Below, one piece after another: positions 19,106 through 27,655 of a stretch of 64,000 nt of DNA (the first letter of the stretch is position 1; each line of letters starts with the position of its first letter). The stretch is from JAGVSR01 sp963750715 (GTDB taxonomy: Bacteria > Pseudomonadota > Alphaproteobacteria > Rhizobiales > Hyphomicrobiaceae). The notes under the pieces were generated by a model. That model saw only the letters and a list, made by a program, of their open reading frames with translations. It was not told where the DNA came from and ran no database searches. The DNA lies in NCBI GenBank assembly GCA_963750715.1, contig CAVVRP010000014.1, positions 62,001-126,000 on the forward strand. The letters run 5' to 3'. A program made the position numbers and the translations under genes.

Positions 19106-19357
19106 ATGGCGGCTAGCATTGTGCCACACTTTGCCAATGACGACGGCGCGGAGAAAATCTTCGTCGGCGTCAAGGAATTCCAGTGCATGGGCACCCGCGC
19201 GCCGTTCGATCACCCGCATGTGTATCTCGACATGGGTGCGGACGGACAGATCCTGTGCCCGTACTGCTCCACGTTGTATGTGTTCGATCCGCGCCTGGGT
19301 GCGCAGGACAGCGATCCCAAGGGGTGCCGCGTCGATCTCGACAAAGATGCAGCCTGA
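19106..19357 (+). CDS. CHCC zinc-finger domain protein (NDUFS6-like)
   Basis: An 83-residue protein with the zf-CHCC pattern: FQCMG, then a His in DHPHVYLDM, then LCPYCSTLY. This matches the zinc-finger domain of the complex I subunit NDUFS6 and its small alphaproteobacterial relatives. A role in respiratory complex assembly is often supposed for the bacterial proteins, but that is not shown here. I choose the ATG at 19106 for family length. An upstream in-frame ATG adds a poorly conserved 25 residues. The flavin monooxygenase gene begins 56 bases downstream on the same strand. Confidence 0.85.
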   Translation: MAASIVPHFANDDGAEKIFVGVKEFQCMGTRAPFDHPHVYLDMGADGQILCPYCSTLYVFDPRLGAQDSDPKGCRVDLDKDAA

Positions 19358-19413
19358 CGCAGCTAAGTGCCAGCGAGTGACGTCGCCGTTTCCTTGACGA
19401 GAACGCGACCCCA

Positions 19414-20661
19414 ATGGCCGATCCTCAGCAACAAATGACGGCAGGTCAGTCTCCGGAGACGACCATTTTGTCCGATACCGGGCCGATGATTATCGCTGGC
19501 GCCGGCATTGGCGGGCTTGCCGCCGCCCTCGCCTTGGCTCGGGTGGGGATCGCGTCGCATGTTCTGGAGCGGCGAGGGGAATTCGCCGAGGAAGGCGCCG
19601 GCATCCAGATTGGCCCCAACGGCACAAGGATACTCGCCGCACTCGGAGTTTCGGACCTGCTGCGGCCTCACGTTGCCGAGCCCACTGTTCTTCGGGTGAT
19701 GGACGGACTAAGCGGCACGGAACTCACACGGCTGCCGCTCGGCCCCTTCATGGCTGCCCGCCACGGCGCCCCTTACTGGGTCGCCCACCGGCGGGATCTC
19801 CACGATGCACTTCTGAATCGCGTCCGGCAGTCTCCTTCGACTTCGCTCACACTGAATGCGCCGGTTCAAGGCGTGCGATCACATGGCGATCAGGTCGAGG
19901 TGCTGTCGACCAACAGCCGGGCGTGGAGGGCGAACGGCCTGATTGCCGCCGATGGTCTGTGGTCGCAGCTGCGGGACGGAATTGATGATGCGGCTGATCT
20001 GCGATTTACGGGCAAATGCGCATTCCGCGCCATTCTTCCCGCTGGCGCGACCGGGCTTGAGGTAGAGGCCGGCGCCGCACACATCTGGATGCGGCCGAAG
20101 GAGCATGTCGTCCACTATCCCGTACGCGGCGGCCGGGAGATCGCCCTCGTCGCAATTTTGTCCGACAGCGACCCCGGACAGACATGGAGCGCCGCAGTCG
20201 ATCAGCATGAAATCGCCGCCCGAACGATATTGTTTCCCAGCCCCCTTCGAACGCTGATGGCAAGTCCGGCGATATGGCGGAAGTGGCCGCTGTATGAGTC
20301 AGCCCGCACCGGCGCGTGGGTCAACGGGCGGACTGCGCTCCTAGGGGATGCCGCGCATCCCGTGCTGCCGTTTCTCGCTCAGGGTGCGGTGATGGCACTC
20401 GAAGATGCCGTCGTGCTGGCTGGTTGTCTTGCGCGCGCCTCATCCGCCACTGTGCCGAACGCGCTCCGCAAGTACGAGAGTTTGCGCCGGGCCAGGGCGC
20501 TATCCGTCGCCGCCGCGTCGCGTGAAAACGGCCGCATCTATCATTTGGGCGGCATGATGCGGACGGCGCGCAACACGGCCATGCGCCTGGTGCCGCCGCA
20601 GCGGCTGATGGCGCGATATGACTGGCTGTATGGCTGGAAGACGCCTGCGCACACACCGTAG
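19414..20661 (+). CDS. FAD-dependent aromatic monooxygenase, salicylate hydroxylase-like
   Basis: A 415-residue flavoprotein of the class A hydroxylases. The FAD-binding Rossmann motif is IIAGAGIGGLAAALALA (about residue 26), the DG motif is AADGLWSQLR (about 170), and the second FAD motif is LLGDAAHPVLPF (about 310). Salicylate and 3-hydroxybenzoate hydroxylases and FAD-dependent oxidoreductases of secondary metabolism share this layout, so the substrate is open. The C-terminus (RYDWLYGWKTP) is typical of the salicylate-hydroxylase branch. An alternative start at Met8 is possible. It converges on the cbb3 accessory gene with about 36 bases between stops. Confidence 0.88.
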   Translation: MADPQQQMTAGQSPETTILSDTGPMIIAGAGIGGLAAALALARVGIASHVLERRGEFAEEGAGIQIGPNGTRILAALGVSDLLRPHVAEPTVLRVMDGLSGTELTRLPLGPFMAARHGAPYWVAHRRDLHDALLNRVRQSPSTSLTLNAPVQGVRSHGDQVEVLSTNSRAWRANGLIAADGLWSQLRDGIDDAADLRFTGKCAFRAILPAGATGLEVEAGAAHIWMRPKEHVVHYPVRGGREIALVAILSDSDPGQTWSAAVDQHEIAARTILFPSPLRTLMASPAIWRKWPLYESARTGAWVNGRTALLGDAAHPVLPFLAQGAVMALEDAVVLAGCLARASSATVPNALRKYESLRRARALSVAAASRENGRIYHLGGMMRTARNTAMRLVPPQRLMARYDWLYGWKTPAHTP

Positions 20662-20697
20662 CTTCGATCATATGCACTAGAACCCAGGCTGGCGATG

Positions 20698-21399
20698 TCA
20701 GCGCATGGCGCACAGGACGGAGGACATCGGCCACGGCAGATACACCGTCATGAAGCCGAAAGCCGCAATGGTCAGCCCTGCGATGGTCTGCAGTCCGTGC
20801 CGTTTGGCGAAGCGCGTCAGCGATGTAACGCCGAAGGCGGCGGCGAACACCGCCGGCACGGTGCCGAGCCCGAAGCCCAGCATCCACACGGCGCCACCGG
20901 CGGCCGTGCCAGTCAATGCGGCTGTGAAAAGGGCGCCGTAGACCATCGGGCAGGCGCTGACGCCCCAGCCCAGTCCGAGAGCGTAGGGGCCGAACAACTG
21001 GCGAGAGCGAAGCGACGCCGCCATACGATCAAGCGAGCGCGAGAACGACAGCACGCCCTGGTCGACCACGGCGAGACGAGGCGCAAACCCGGCCATCGAT
21101 ATGCCGATCCACATGAGCGAGACGGCGCCGGCCCATTGCAGGACCCGGGTGGCGGTACCCGCATCCATCGACCCGAACAGTTGCGAGCCGAAAGCTCCAG
21201 CGATGGAGCCAAAGCTCGTGTAGACGGTGATGCGTCCGAGTTGCATCAGCAGCAGTGCGACGACGCGCTCGCCGGAGCCGTTGGGCCGAAGTAGAAGCAG
21301 CGCGCCGCTCGAGATGCCGCCGCACATCGCAGCACAGTGAAGGGCGCTTGCGAGTCCAAACACGAAGCCGCCCAGCAGGGTCAGTTCACCGCCGTTCAT
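20698..21399 (-). CDS. SafE/TauE-like membrane protein of the cbb3 cluster
   Basis: A 233-residue polytopic inner-membrane protein with about six helices and the motif SALHCAAMCGG at residues 18-28, which is diagnostic of the small sulfite-exporter TauE/SafE-like (DsbD_2-type) proteins that accompany cco genes. A second Cys pair region (GVSACPMVYG) follows. Members of this group are thought to help copper or thiol handling during cbb3 assembly; the exact role is not settled. Its ATG overlaps the ccoS stop (ATGA), making it the last gene of the cco operon. Confidence 0.88.
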   Translation of the reverse strand: MNGGELTLLGGFVFGLASALHCAAMCGGISSGALLLLRPNGSGERVVALLLMQLGRITVYTSFGSIAGAFGSQLFGSMDAGTATRVLQWAGAVSLMWIGISMAGFAPRLAVVDQGVLSFSRSLDRMAASLRSRQLFGPYALGLGWGVSACPMVYGALFTAALTGTAAGGAVWMLGFGLGTVPAVFAAAFGVTSLTRFAKRHGLQTIAGLTIAAFGFMTVYLPWPMSSVLCAMR

Positions 21400-21584
21400 G
21401 GGCTTTTCTCGGGTTCGGAGGGCGGACGCGGCTTACGGGGGCCTGGCTCGGCGTCGTCGATGGCGCGCCATCCCGCTCCTTCCAGATCTTCGAACTGACC
21501 ATTCTTCAATGCCCACAGGAACGCCGCGAGCCCTAGAAGTCCAAGGGCCAGGGCAGCGGGGATGAGCCAAGCCAGCGCTGTCAT
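21396..21584 (-). CDS. ccoS: cbb3 oxidase assembly protein CcoS/FixS
   Basis: A 62-residue protein with one N-terminal membrane helix (WLIPAALALGLLGLAAFLWAL) followed by NGQFEDLEGAGWRAIDD, the family signature. CcoS is needed for maturation of the cbb3 oxidase, acting at haem/copper insertion in CcoN. It begins 2 bases after ccoI and overlaps the SafE-like gene by 4 bases. Short length and a Pro-rich tail are normal for the family. Confidence 0.95.
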   Translation of the reverse strand: MTALAWLIPAALALGLLGLAAFLWALKNGQFEDLEGAGWRAIDDAEPGPRKPRPPSEPEKSP

Positions 21585-21586
21585 TG

Positions 21587-23809
21587 TCAGGCTCCGTGGG
21601 CAGCACGAGGCGCTGCCAGATACAGTTTCGTACTTCTCAGCCGCACGGCGTTGGCGGTCACGACGATCGACGACGTCGACATGGCGAGCGCGGCAATCAA
21701 CGGCGTGACATAGCCAAGGGCCGCCAGAGGAACGAACGCCACATTATAGAGAATGGCAATGGCAAAATTCTGAAGCGACATGCGGTGAGCGGCGCGAGCG
21801 ACCCGCAGCGCCTCCGCGACCGGCGCCAGGTTGTCGCCCTGGAACACCACATCGGCCGCAGTCTGTGCGATATCCGCTGCGCTGGCGGGCGACAGCGAGG
21901 CGTGCCCCGCCGCAAGCGCGGGGGCATCGTTCAAGCCATCTCCTACCATCAGCGTCCGGCGGCCCTGCGCTGCAAGCTCCGAAAGCCGGGAAAGCTTTCC
22001 CTCGGGGCGACACGCCCCGCGCCAGCGGTCGAGACCGAGCGCTCGGGCGGCGCGCTCCACGGCTGCCTGCCGATCGCCCGACATAAGCTCGATCGCGTAG
22101 CCCGCATCGCGCAGCGATGCCACGGTTTCTACGGCGTCGTCGCGCAGCCGATCTTCAAAGCGAAACCCGATGGGCTGGTCTCCCGGCCGCGAGAGCCAAA
22201 GCGACGCGACGTCCGAGCGCCACGCCTCGATGCCAACCCAATCCGCCGAGCCTAGACGCTCCTCGCCTTGCGGCGTGTCGGCAGCAAGACCGCAACCAGG
22301 AACTTCACGCACACCTTCGACGGGGCTGATCCGAAGCCCCCGCACCTCGCCAGCCCGCACCAGCGCAAGGGCGTAGGGATGCCGGCTGGAAATGGCGAGT
22401 GATGCGGCACGAGACAGCACGGTGGCATCGATGTCGGCACTCCCGGCAAGCTCGAGATTGCCGACGGTCAGAGTTCCCGTCTTGTCGAAGACGATGGTGT
22501 CGACCTCGGACAACCGTTCCAATCCGTCACCCGACTTGACGATGACGCCCCCGGCGAACAAGCGGCTCATGGCGGCGACCTGAACCGCGGGCACTGCGAG
22601 CGCCAGAGCGCACGGGCAGGTTATGATGAGAACGGCGATCGCGGCAGTAAGCGCGGGCTCCCAGCCGGCGCCCGCCAGCATCCATCCAATGAAGGTCGAT
22701 GCGCCAAGAACGTGCACCGCCGGCGCGTAGAGCCGAGCCGCCCTGTCCGCGAGCCGCACAAAAGTCGCACGGCCCTGTTCGGCCGCCTGCATCATGCGCG
22801 CGATCTCAGCGAGAAGCGAATTGTCGGCGCTGGCCGTCGTCTCGATTTTCAGGATGCCGCCACCGTTGACGGCTCCAGCGTGAACACACTCGCCGGGCTT
22901 CACGGCTCTCGGCACCGTTTCGCCGGTGATCAGGCTTTCGTCGATGTCGCTGACGCCTTCGCGGATGATCCCGTCCGCAGCGATCCGCTCCCCCGCGGCG
23001 ACAAGGATCCGCATGCCGGGCTGAAGCACTCGCGCCGAGACGAGACGGGCTGCACCGTCGGCTTCGATCACGGTCGCCGTGATCGCGTTGAGGCCCATCA
23101 GGTTTTCCGCGGCCCCTCGGGCGCGCAGGCGCATTCGCTCATCGAGCAAGCGGCCGATGAGAAGAAAAAACACCAGCGTAACGGCGGCGTCGAAGTAGAC
23201 CTGCTCGGTGCCCCGCATGGTCTGGAAGAGGCTCATCGCCGTGGCGAGCGTGATGCCGAGGGAGATGGGAACGTCCATGTTGAGCCGGCGGGCGGCAAGC
23301 GCGGTGCGTGCCGATCGAAAGAACGGCTGGCCGGCATAGGCGATCGCTGGTAGGGCGATGAGCGCCGAGATCCAATGAAACAGCGTCTGCACGGAGGCGT
23401 CCATATCGGTGGAATGACCCGACCAGACGGAGACCGACATGAGCATGATGTTGGCGGCGGCGAAACCGGCGACCCCGACTCGCGGCAACAGATCCTGATC
23501 GCGCGACCACGACCCGGCGCGAACCGCCATTTCGTCGAGCGGCGCGGCATCGAAACCCGCATTCTTCAAGGCAGCTGCCAGGGCGATGATGTCGGAACGC
23601 TGAGGGTCATACTGGACGTTGACGCGGCGGGCGCCGAGATTGACGCGGGCGGCAGCGACACCGGGAGCCGACATCAGGGTGTCTTCGATGGAACGCACGC
23701 AACTGCCGCAGGTCATGTTGGCGACGGTCAACGTCACCGAGGCGACATCGGGCGGCGGCGCACCGGCGGCCGCGACGTCGGCCTGGCGAGCGACTGCCGC
23801 GCCACTCAT
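21587..23809 (-). CDS. ccoI: Cu+-transporting P1B ATPase CcoI/FixI
   Basis: A copper-exporting ATPase of about 740 residues that supplies copper for the cbb3 oxidase. It has an N-terminal heavy-metal domain (MTCGSC, about residues 32-37), membrane helices, actuator domain with TGE (ITGETVP), the P1B signature CPC (TCPCALAL, about 398), DKTGTLT (about 441), the SRHPYA segment and GDGLNDAPAL. The start at 23809 is supported by the 4-base ATGA overlap with ccoH and removes an implausible Arg-rich extension. It is fifth from the end in the operon's assembly half (ccoGHIS plus SafE-like). Confidence 0.95.
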   Translation of the reverse strand: MSGAAVARQADVAAAGAPPPDVASVTLTVANMTCGSCVRSIEDTLMSAPGVAAARVNLGARRVNVQYDPQRSDIIALAAALKNAGFDAAPLDEMAVRAGSWSRDQDLLPRVGVAGFAAANIMLMSVSVWSGHSTDMDASVQTLFHWISALIALPAIAYAGQPFFRSARTALAARRLNMDVPISLGITLATAMSLFQTMRGTEQVYFDAAVTLVFFLLIGRLLDERMRLRARGAAENLMGLNAITATVIEADGAARLVSARVLQPGMRILVAAGERIAADGIIREGVSDIDESLITGETVPRAVKPGECVHAGAVNGGGILKIETTASADNSLLAEIARMMQAAEQGRATFVRLADRAARLYAPAVHVLGASTFIGWMLAGAGWEPALTAAIAVLIITCPCALALAVPAVQVAAMSRLFAGGVIVKSGDGLERLSEVDTIVFDKTGTLTVGNLELAGSADIDATVLSRAASLAISSRHPYALALVRAGEVRGLRISPVEGVREVPGCGLAADTPQGEERLGSADWVGIEAWRSDVASLWLSRPGDQPIGFRFEDRLRDDAVETVASLRDAGYAIELMSGDRQAAVERAARALGLDRWRGACRPEGKLSRLSELAAQGRRTLMVGDGLNDAPALAAGHASLSPASAADIAQTAADVVFQGDNLAPVAEALRVARAAHRMSLQNFAIAILYNVAFVPLAALGYVTPLIAALAMSTSSIVVTANAVRLRSTKLYLAAPRAAHGA

Positions 23810-24303
23810 GGCTGTCTCCACAGACGCGCCTTGGTCCGATAGGCCACGTCGGCCCCATCCGCGCCGGCCTTGCGCGCTTCGAATGCGGCGAACCATGTCC
23901 CGGCTTCGAGCGCGGGCAGCCACGCCACGTAGGTTCCCGGACTGTCACTCTTGAGCGCGATGTCGTTGTCGTGAGCGTTCGTCGCCGGCCGGCCGATCTT
24001 GGCGACGACATTTAGACCTTCGATGGGCTTGCCATCTTTGTCGCTGACGACAAGGCGGAGGAGACCGGAGTTCGACTCGAATGAAACCTTATCGCTCCAT
24101 CCGATGGCATCCTGGCTCCGCGCCTCGGCAATGCGCTCGTTGTAGCGAAGCCCCTTGCGATAGGCATCCTGGGTGTCGACACCGCCGAAGGTGGAGACGG
24201 CGGTGTAGGCCATCCACCCGTCGATAGCCGTGATCGCGACGAAGAAGCCAATAACGGCAACCGCCACCTGCCGTCCTGTTATCTTTCGCGGCGCCAGGGT
24301 CAT
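23806..24303 (-). CDS. ccoH: cbb3 oxidase assembly protein CcoH/FixH
   Basis: A 165-residue membrane-anchored periplasmic protein. One helix near the N-terminus (VAVAVIGFFVAITAIDGWMAY) is followed by the FixH signature, with YRKGLRYNERIAEA and an Ig-like beta domain. It associates with cbb3 subunits during assembly. It overlaps both neighbours by 4 bases (ccoG stop with ccoH start; ccoH stop with ccoI start), showing tight translational coupling. Confidence 0.94.
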   Translation of the reverse strand: MTLAPRKITGRQVAVAVIGFFVAITAIDGWMAYTAVSTFGGVDTQDAYRKGLRYNERIAEARSQDAIGWSDKVSFESNSGLLRLVVSDKDGKPIEGLNVVAKIGRPATNAHDNDIALKSDSPGTYVAWLPALEAGTWFAAFEARKAGADGADVAYRTKARLWRQP

Positions 24304-25814
24304 GGTGCGGGTCCGTGGAATGAGGTTTCGCGCACCGTATGGGTATCGTGATCGAGGTCCTTCACCGTGACCTTCAGTGGAAGTGGGCTCGACAGCATTG
24401 AGCGAACCGTTTCGGGCGGCAGCGTGACGAACAGCTTCAAGGCGCGCAGATTCGACGGCTCTACTGCGATCACCGCATCAGGTCCATCGAATCCCGCGAT
24501 TGTGAAGCGGGCAGTCGGCAAGCCATCGATGCCAAGTTCGAAGCGGCGGGTGGCTTGAGCCTTGTTGACGATCTTGATCGTGTAACCATTGCGCACGCCG
24601 CCGTCGCTCAGCTTGACGAAAAGTGGATTACGATCGGGCTCCACGCTGAGATCGAGGTCGGACCGGCTGAGCAGACCCCACAGCATCAGACCGCCGACCG
24701 CCGCGATCAATACACTGTAAAGTATAGTTCTAGGCCGGACGATGCGCAAACCATCGCGCGGTCCCGTTGTCGCGGTGTGCTGGTTGCGCTCCGTCGAATA
24801 GGCGATGAGCCCGCGCGGCCTCTCGACTTTTTCCATGATCTCGTTACAGGCATCGATACACAGCGCACACTGGATGCATTCGAGCTGCGGGCCGTTTCGG
24901 ATGTCGATTCCCATAGGACAGACGGCTACGCACGCCTTGCAGTCGATGCAATCGCCGCGATCGTCCCATGTCTGGCCACGCTTGTGGGGTCCCCGCGGTT
25001 CGCCGCGCACGTCGCGGTACGCGACGAGGAGCGAGTCGCGGTCGAGCATTGCGCCCTGAATGCGCGGCCACGGACACATATAGATGCACACCTGCTCGCG
25101 AGCAATTCCGCCCAGCAGGTAAGTTGTGAGCGTGAAGATGCCGACAAACGTGTAGACGACCGTCGATGCTTCGCCCGTCAGTAGTTCGTGCGCGAGGGTT
25201 GGGGCATCGCAGAAATAGAAAACAAGGGCGCCACCCGTCAGAAGCGCGATCACCAGCCAGGATAAATGCGTGATCGACTTCTTCCAGATCTTTTCGAATG
25301 TCCAGGGTTGGCTATCGAGGCGGATCTGGGCGTTGCGATCGCCCTGCCAGAACCGCTCAACGGCGACCATGAGGTCGGTCCACACCGTCTGAGGACAAGT
25401 ATATCCGCACCAGACACGGCCAGCGACCGAGGTGACGAGGAACAGCGCGAACGCGGCAATGATCAGCAGACCCGTGACGTAGTAGAACTCTTGCGCCCAG
25501 ATCTGGAGCGGACCGATCAGAAGCCGCTGATTGGAAAAATCGATCAGGAACGCCTGTGACGGCAGGCTATCGCCGCGGTCCCAGCGGAGCCATGGCAATA
25601 GATAGTAAATGCCGAGCGTTATCGCCATAATTACCCACTTCGCCGTACGGAACTTGCCGTGGGCGAGCTTGGGATGGATCTTGGTGCGGGTCGCATAGGA
25701 GCCGCCGGTCGCGCCTCTGTCTATTGCATTGACGTCGGAGCGAGCGATCCCAGGCGCGGCTTCCATGATGAAGTCGTCCGGCTTGAACTGCGTCGGCTTT
25801 TCCAAGGCATTCAT
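24300..25814 (-). CDS. ccoG: cbb3 maturation ferredoxin CcoG/FixG
   Basis: A 504-residue membrane protein with several helices and two ferredoxin-type cluster motifs (CIDCKACVAVCPMG and CIQCALCIDAC, about residues 270-310), then a periplasmic Ig-like C-terminal domain. CcoG is reported to reduce Cu2+ during copper supply to cbb3 oxidase. I chose the ATG at 25814 because GGGAGAGGA precedes it; an in-frame GTG five codons upstream lies before that site. It is separated from ccoP by 35 bases. Confidence 0.95.
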   Translation of the reverse strand: MNALEKPTQFKPDDFIMEAAPGIARSDVNAIDRGATGGSYATRTKIHPKLAHGKFRTAKWVIMAITLGIYYLLPWLRWDRGDSLPSQAFLIDFSNQRLLIGPLQIWAQEFYYVTGLLIIAAFALFLVTSVAGRVWCGYTCPQTVWTDLMVAVERFWQGDRNAQIRLDSQPWTFEKIWKKSITHLSWLVIALLTGGALVFYFCDAPTLAHELLTGEASTVVYTFVGIFTLTTYLLGGIAREQVCIYMCPWPRIQGAMLDRDSLLVAYRDVRGEPRGPHKRGQTWDDRGDCIDCKACVAVCPMGIDIRNGPQLECIQCALCIDACNEIMEKVERPRGLIAYSTERNQHTATTGPRDGLRIVRPRTILYSVLIAAVGGLMLWGLLSRSDLDLSVEPDRNPLFVKLSDGGVRNGYTIKIVNKAQATRRFELGIDGLPTARFTIAGFDGPDAVIAVEPSNLRALKLFVTLPPETVRSMLSSPLPLKVTVKDLDHDTHTVRETSFHGPAP

Positions 25815-25849
25815 AGTCCTCTCCCGCACCGGGCATGTCAGCGGCGGAG

Positions 25850-26722
25850 CTACTTGCCGCCGCCGAGCTCATGCACGTAAACGGCGAGCATCTTGATAGT
25901 TACGTCGTCGAGCCGACCGGCCCAAGTCGGCATAACGCCGCCGCGACCGGTTTTGATGCTCTGCATGACGCTGGCCTGATCGCCACCATAAAGCCAGATC
26001 GCATCGGACAGGTTCGGCGCGCCCATCTCGAGGTTGCCCTTGGCGTTCTCTCCGTGGCATGCGGCGCACTGTTCGGCGAAGATGGCCGCGCCACGCCCGG
26101 CCGCCTCTTTGTCGACATCGAGACCCGAGAGCGAGCGCACGTAGTTTGCGACATCGTTGATCTGAGCAGTCTCCAGAACGCCGTCGAGGCCGAAGCGCGG
26201 CATCGCCGAATCGCGGGCATCCTTGCCACCGTTCCGGATGCCGTGCTGGACCGTGTAAAGGACTTGGTCCAGTTCGCCGCCCCAGATCCAATCGTCGTCG
26301 TTGAGATTGGGATAGCCGATGGCGCCCTGTGCGCCGCGGCCGTGGCATCCGGCACAGTTTTCCCGGAATGCGGCGGCGCCGCCAGTCGTCGCGAACTGCA
26401 GGAGGTTGGAGTCCTTGCGGATGTCCGCCAGCGGCGTGCTGGCGACCGCGAGGCGATACTTCTCCTGGGCAGCCTTGCCGGCCGCGACGTCGTCTGCGAC
26501 CGCCTGGCGCTGGCTGTAACCAAGATAGCCCCTGGTGTAGCCGCTCATTGTCGGCCAGGCCGGATAGACGAGCCAATAGCCGACCGCCCAAAGGATACAG
26601 ACATAGAAGGTGTAAAGCCACCACTTCGGCAGCGGCTTGTTCAGCTCCTTGAGATCGAAATCCCAGACGTGTCCGGTGGTCTCGACGCCCGTGACGCTGT
26701 CGACTTCCTTCTTGTAGGTCAT
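25850..26722 (-). CDS. ccoP: cbb3 oxidase dihaem subunit CcoP/FixP
   Basis: A 290-residue membrane-anchored dihaem cytochrome c, subunit III of cbb3 oxidase. It has an N-terminal helix (WWLYTFYVCILWAVGYWLVY, about residues 34-53), then haem sites CAGCH (about 123-127) and CAACH (about 219-223) with partner Met segments. It receives electrons from the bc1/cytochrome c pool and passes them to CcoO. Length is normal. It lies directly after ccoQ. Confidence 0.96.
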   Translation of the reverse strand: MTYKKEVDSVTGVETTGHVWDFDLKELNKPLPKWWLYTFYVCILWAVGYWLVYPAWPTMSGYTRGYLGYSQRQAVADDVAAGKAAQEKYRLAVASTPLADIRKDSNLLQFATTGGAAAFRENCAGCHGRGAQGAIGYPNLNDDDWIWGGELDQVLYTVQHGIRNGGKDARDSAMPRFGLDGVLETAQINDVANYVRSLSGLDVDKEAAGRGAAIFAEQCAACHGENAKGNLEMGAPNLSDAIWLYGGDQASVMQSIKTGRGGVMPTWAGRLDDVTIKMLAVYVHELGGGK

Positions 26723-26732
26723 GATTCACTCG

Positions 26733-26894
26733 TCATTTGAGTTCGTTGTCATTGTCGAGCGGCATGCGGGCGGCTCGTTCGAAACGCTGCTTGTTCGACG
26801 GACGGAATACGTAGATCACCACACCGATGAGGACGGCCGAGAAGATCGCCATCGCCGTAAGTTGGGAGATTGCCAGCGCCGTTTCGTAGGTCAT
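26733..26894 (-). CDS. ccoQ: cbb3 oxidase subunit CcoQ/FixQ
   Basis: A 53-residue protein encoded between ccoO and ccoP. It starts MTYETALAIS and has a single membrane helix (AMAIFSAVLIGVVIYVF), then a basic segment RPSNKQRFERAA and an acidic end. This is the standard CcoQ form. GGAGG lies 5 bases before the ATG. CcoQ stabilises the assembled oxidase. It has 10-base gaps to both neighbours, as expected in one operon. Confidence 0.95.
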   Translation of the reverse strand: MTYETALAISQLTAMAIFSAVLIGVVIYVFRPSNKQRFERAARMPLDNDNELK

Positions 26895-26904
26895 GGCAGC
26901 CTCC

Positions 26905-27639
26905 TCACCTCAGGTTGGGTCCGCTGGCATCGAACTTCGTGAAATCCACCAGTGTGCCCAGCATCTGCAGATAGGCGATGAGCGCATCGAGTTCGCTCGC
27001 CTTGACCCCCTCGCCCGGGACGCCATCGAACTTGCGCACCTGTGCCTTGGGGTAGCGTGCGACGAGATCCTTGACGCCCTTGCTGTCGGGCGCGATCTGC
27101 GCCTCGATGTCGGCCTTGGCGTTGGAGATCATGTCGTCACTGTAGGGAACGCCGGCAAGCTTGAGCGCCGTCATCTTCGCGGTGATGTTGCTGTAGTCGA
27201 GCGGCGTCGTCTCGAGGAACGGATAGCCCGGCATGATCGACGCTGGAACGATCGAACGCGGATGGCGCATGTGCTCCACGTGCCATGCATCCGAGTACTT
27301 GCCGCCGACGCGGGCCAAATCCGGACCCGTGCGCTTCGACCCCCACTGGAACGGATGATCGTACATGCTCTCGGCGGCAAGCGAGTAGTGACCGTACCGC
27401 TCGACCTCGTCGCGCAACGAGCGGATCATCTGACTATGACAATTATAGCATCCCTCGCGGATGTAGATGTCGCGCCCGGCGAGTTCGAGCGGCGAGTAGG
27501 GCCTCATGCCCTCGACCTTTTCGATAGTCGAATCCAGCATGAACAAGGGAGCGATCTGCACGATGCCGCCGATCGAAACGACGATGAGCGTGCCGAGCAG
27601 CAGGATAAGAGAGTTCTTCTCGAAGATTGCGTGATTCAC
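26905..27639 (-). CDS. ccoO: cbb3 oxidase monohaem subunit CcoO/FixO
   Basis: A 244-residue membrane-anchored cytochrome c, subunit II of cbb3 oxidase. It has an N-terminal helix (LILLLGTLIVVSIGGIVQIA) and one haem site CYNCH (about residues 64-68) with downstream Met-containing segments (MPGYPFLE). Length and motif spacing match the family closely. It lies 16 bases after ccoN. Confidence 0.96.
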   Translation of the reverse strand: MNHAIFEKNSLILLLGTLIVVSIGGIVQIAPLFMLDSTIEKVEGMRPYSPLELAGRDIYIREGCYNCHSQMIRSLRDEVERYGHYSLAAESMYDHPFQWGSKRTGPDLARVGGKYSDAWHVEHMRHPRSIVPASIMPGYPFLETTPLDYSNITAKMTALKLAGVPYSDDMISNAKADIEAQIAPDSKGVKDLVARYPKAQVRKFDGVPGEGVKASELDALIAYLQMLGTLVDFTKFDASGPNLR

Positions 27640-27655
27640 GACTGTAGCCTCGTTC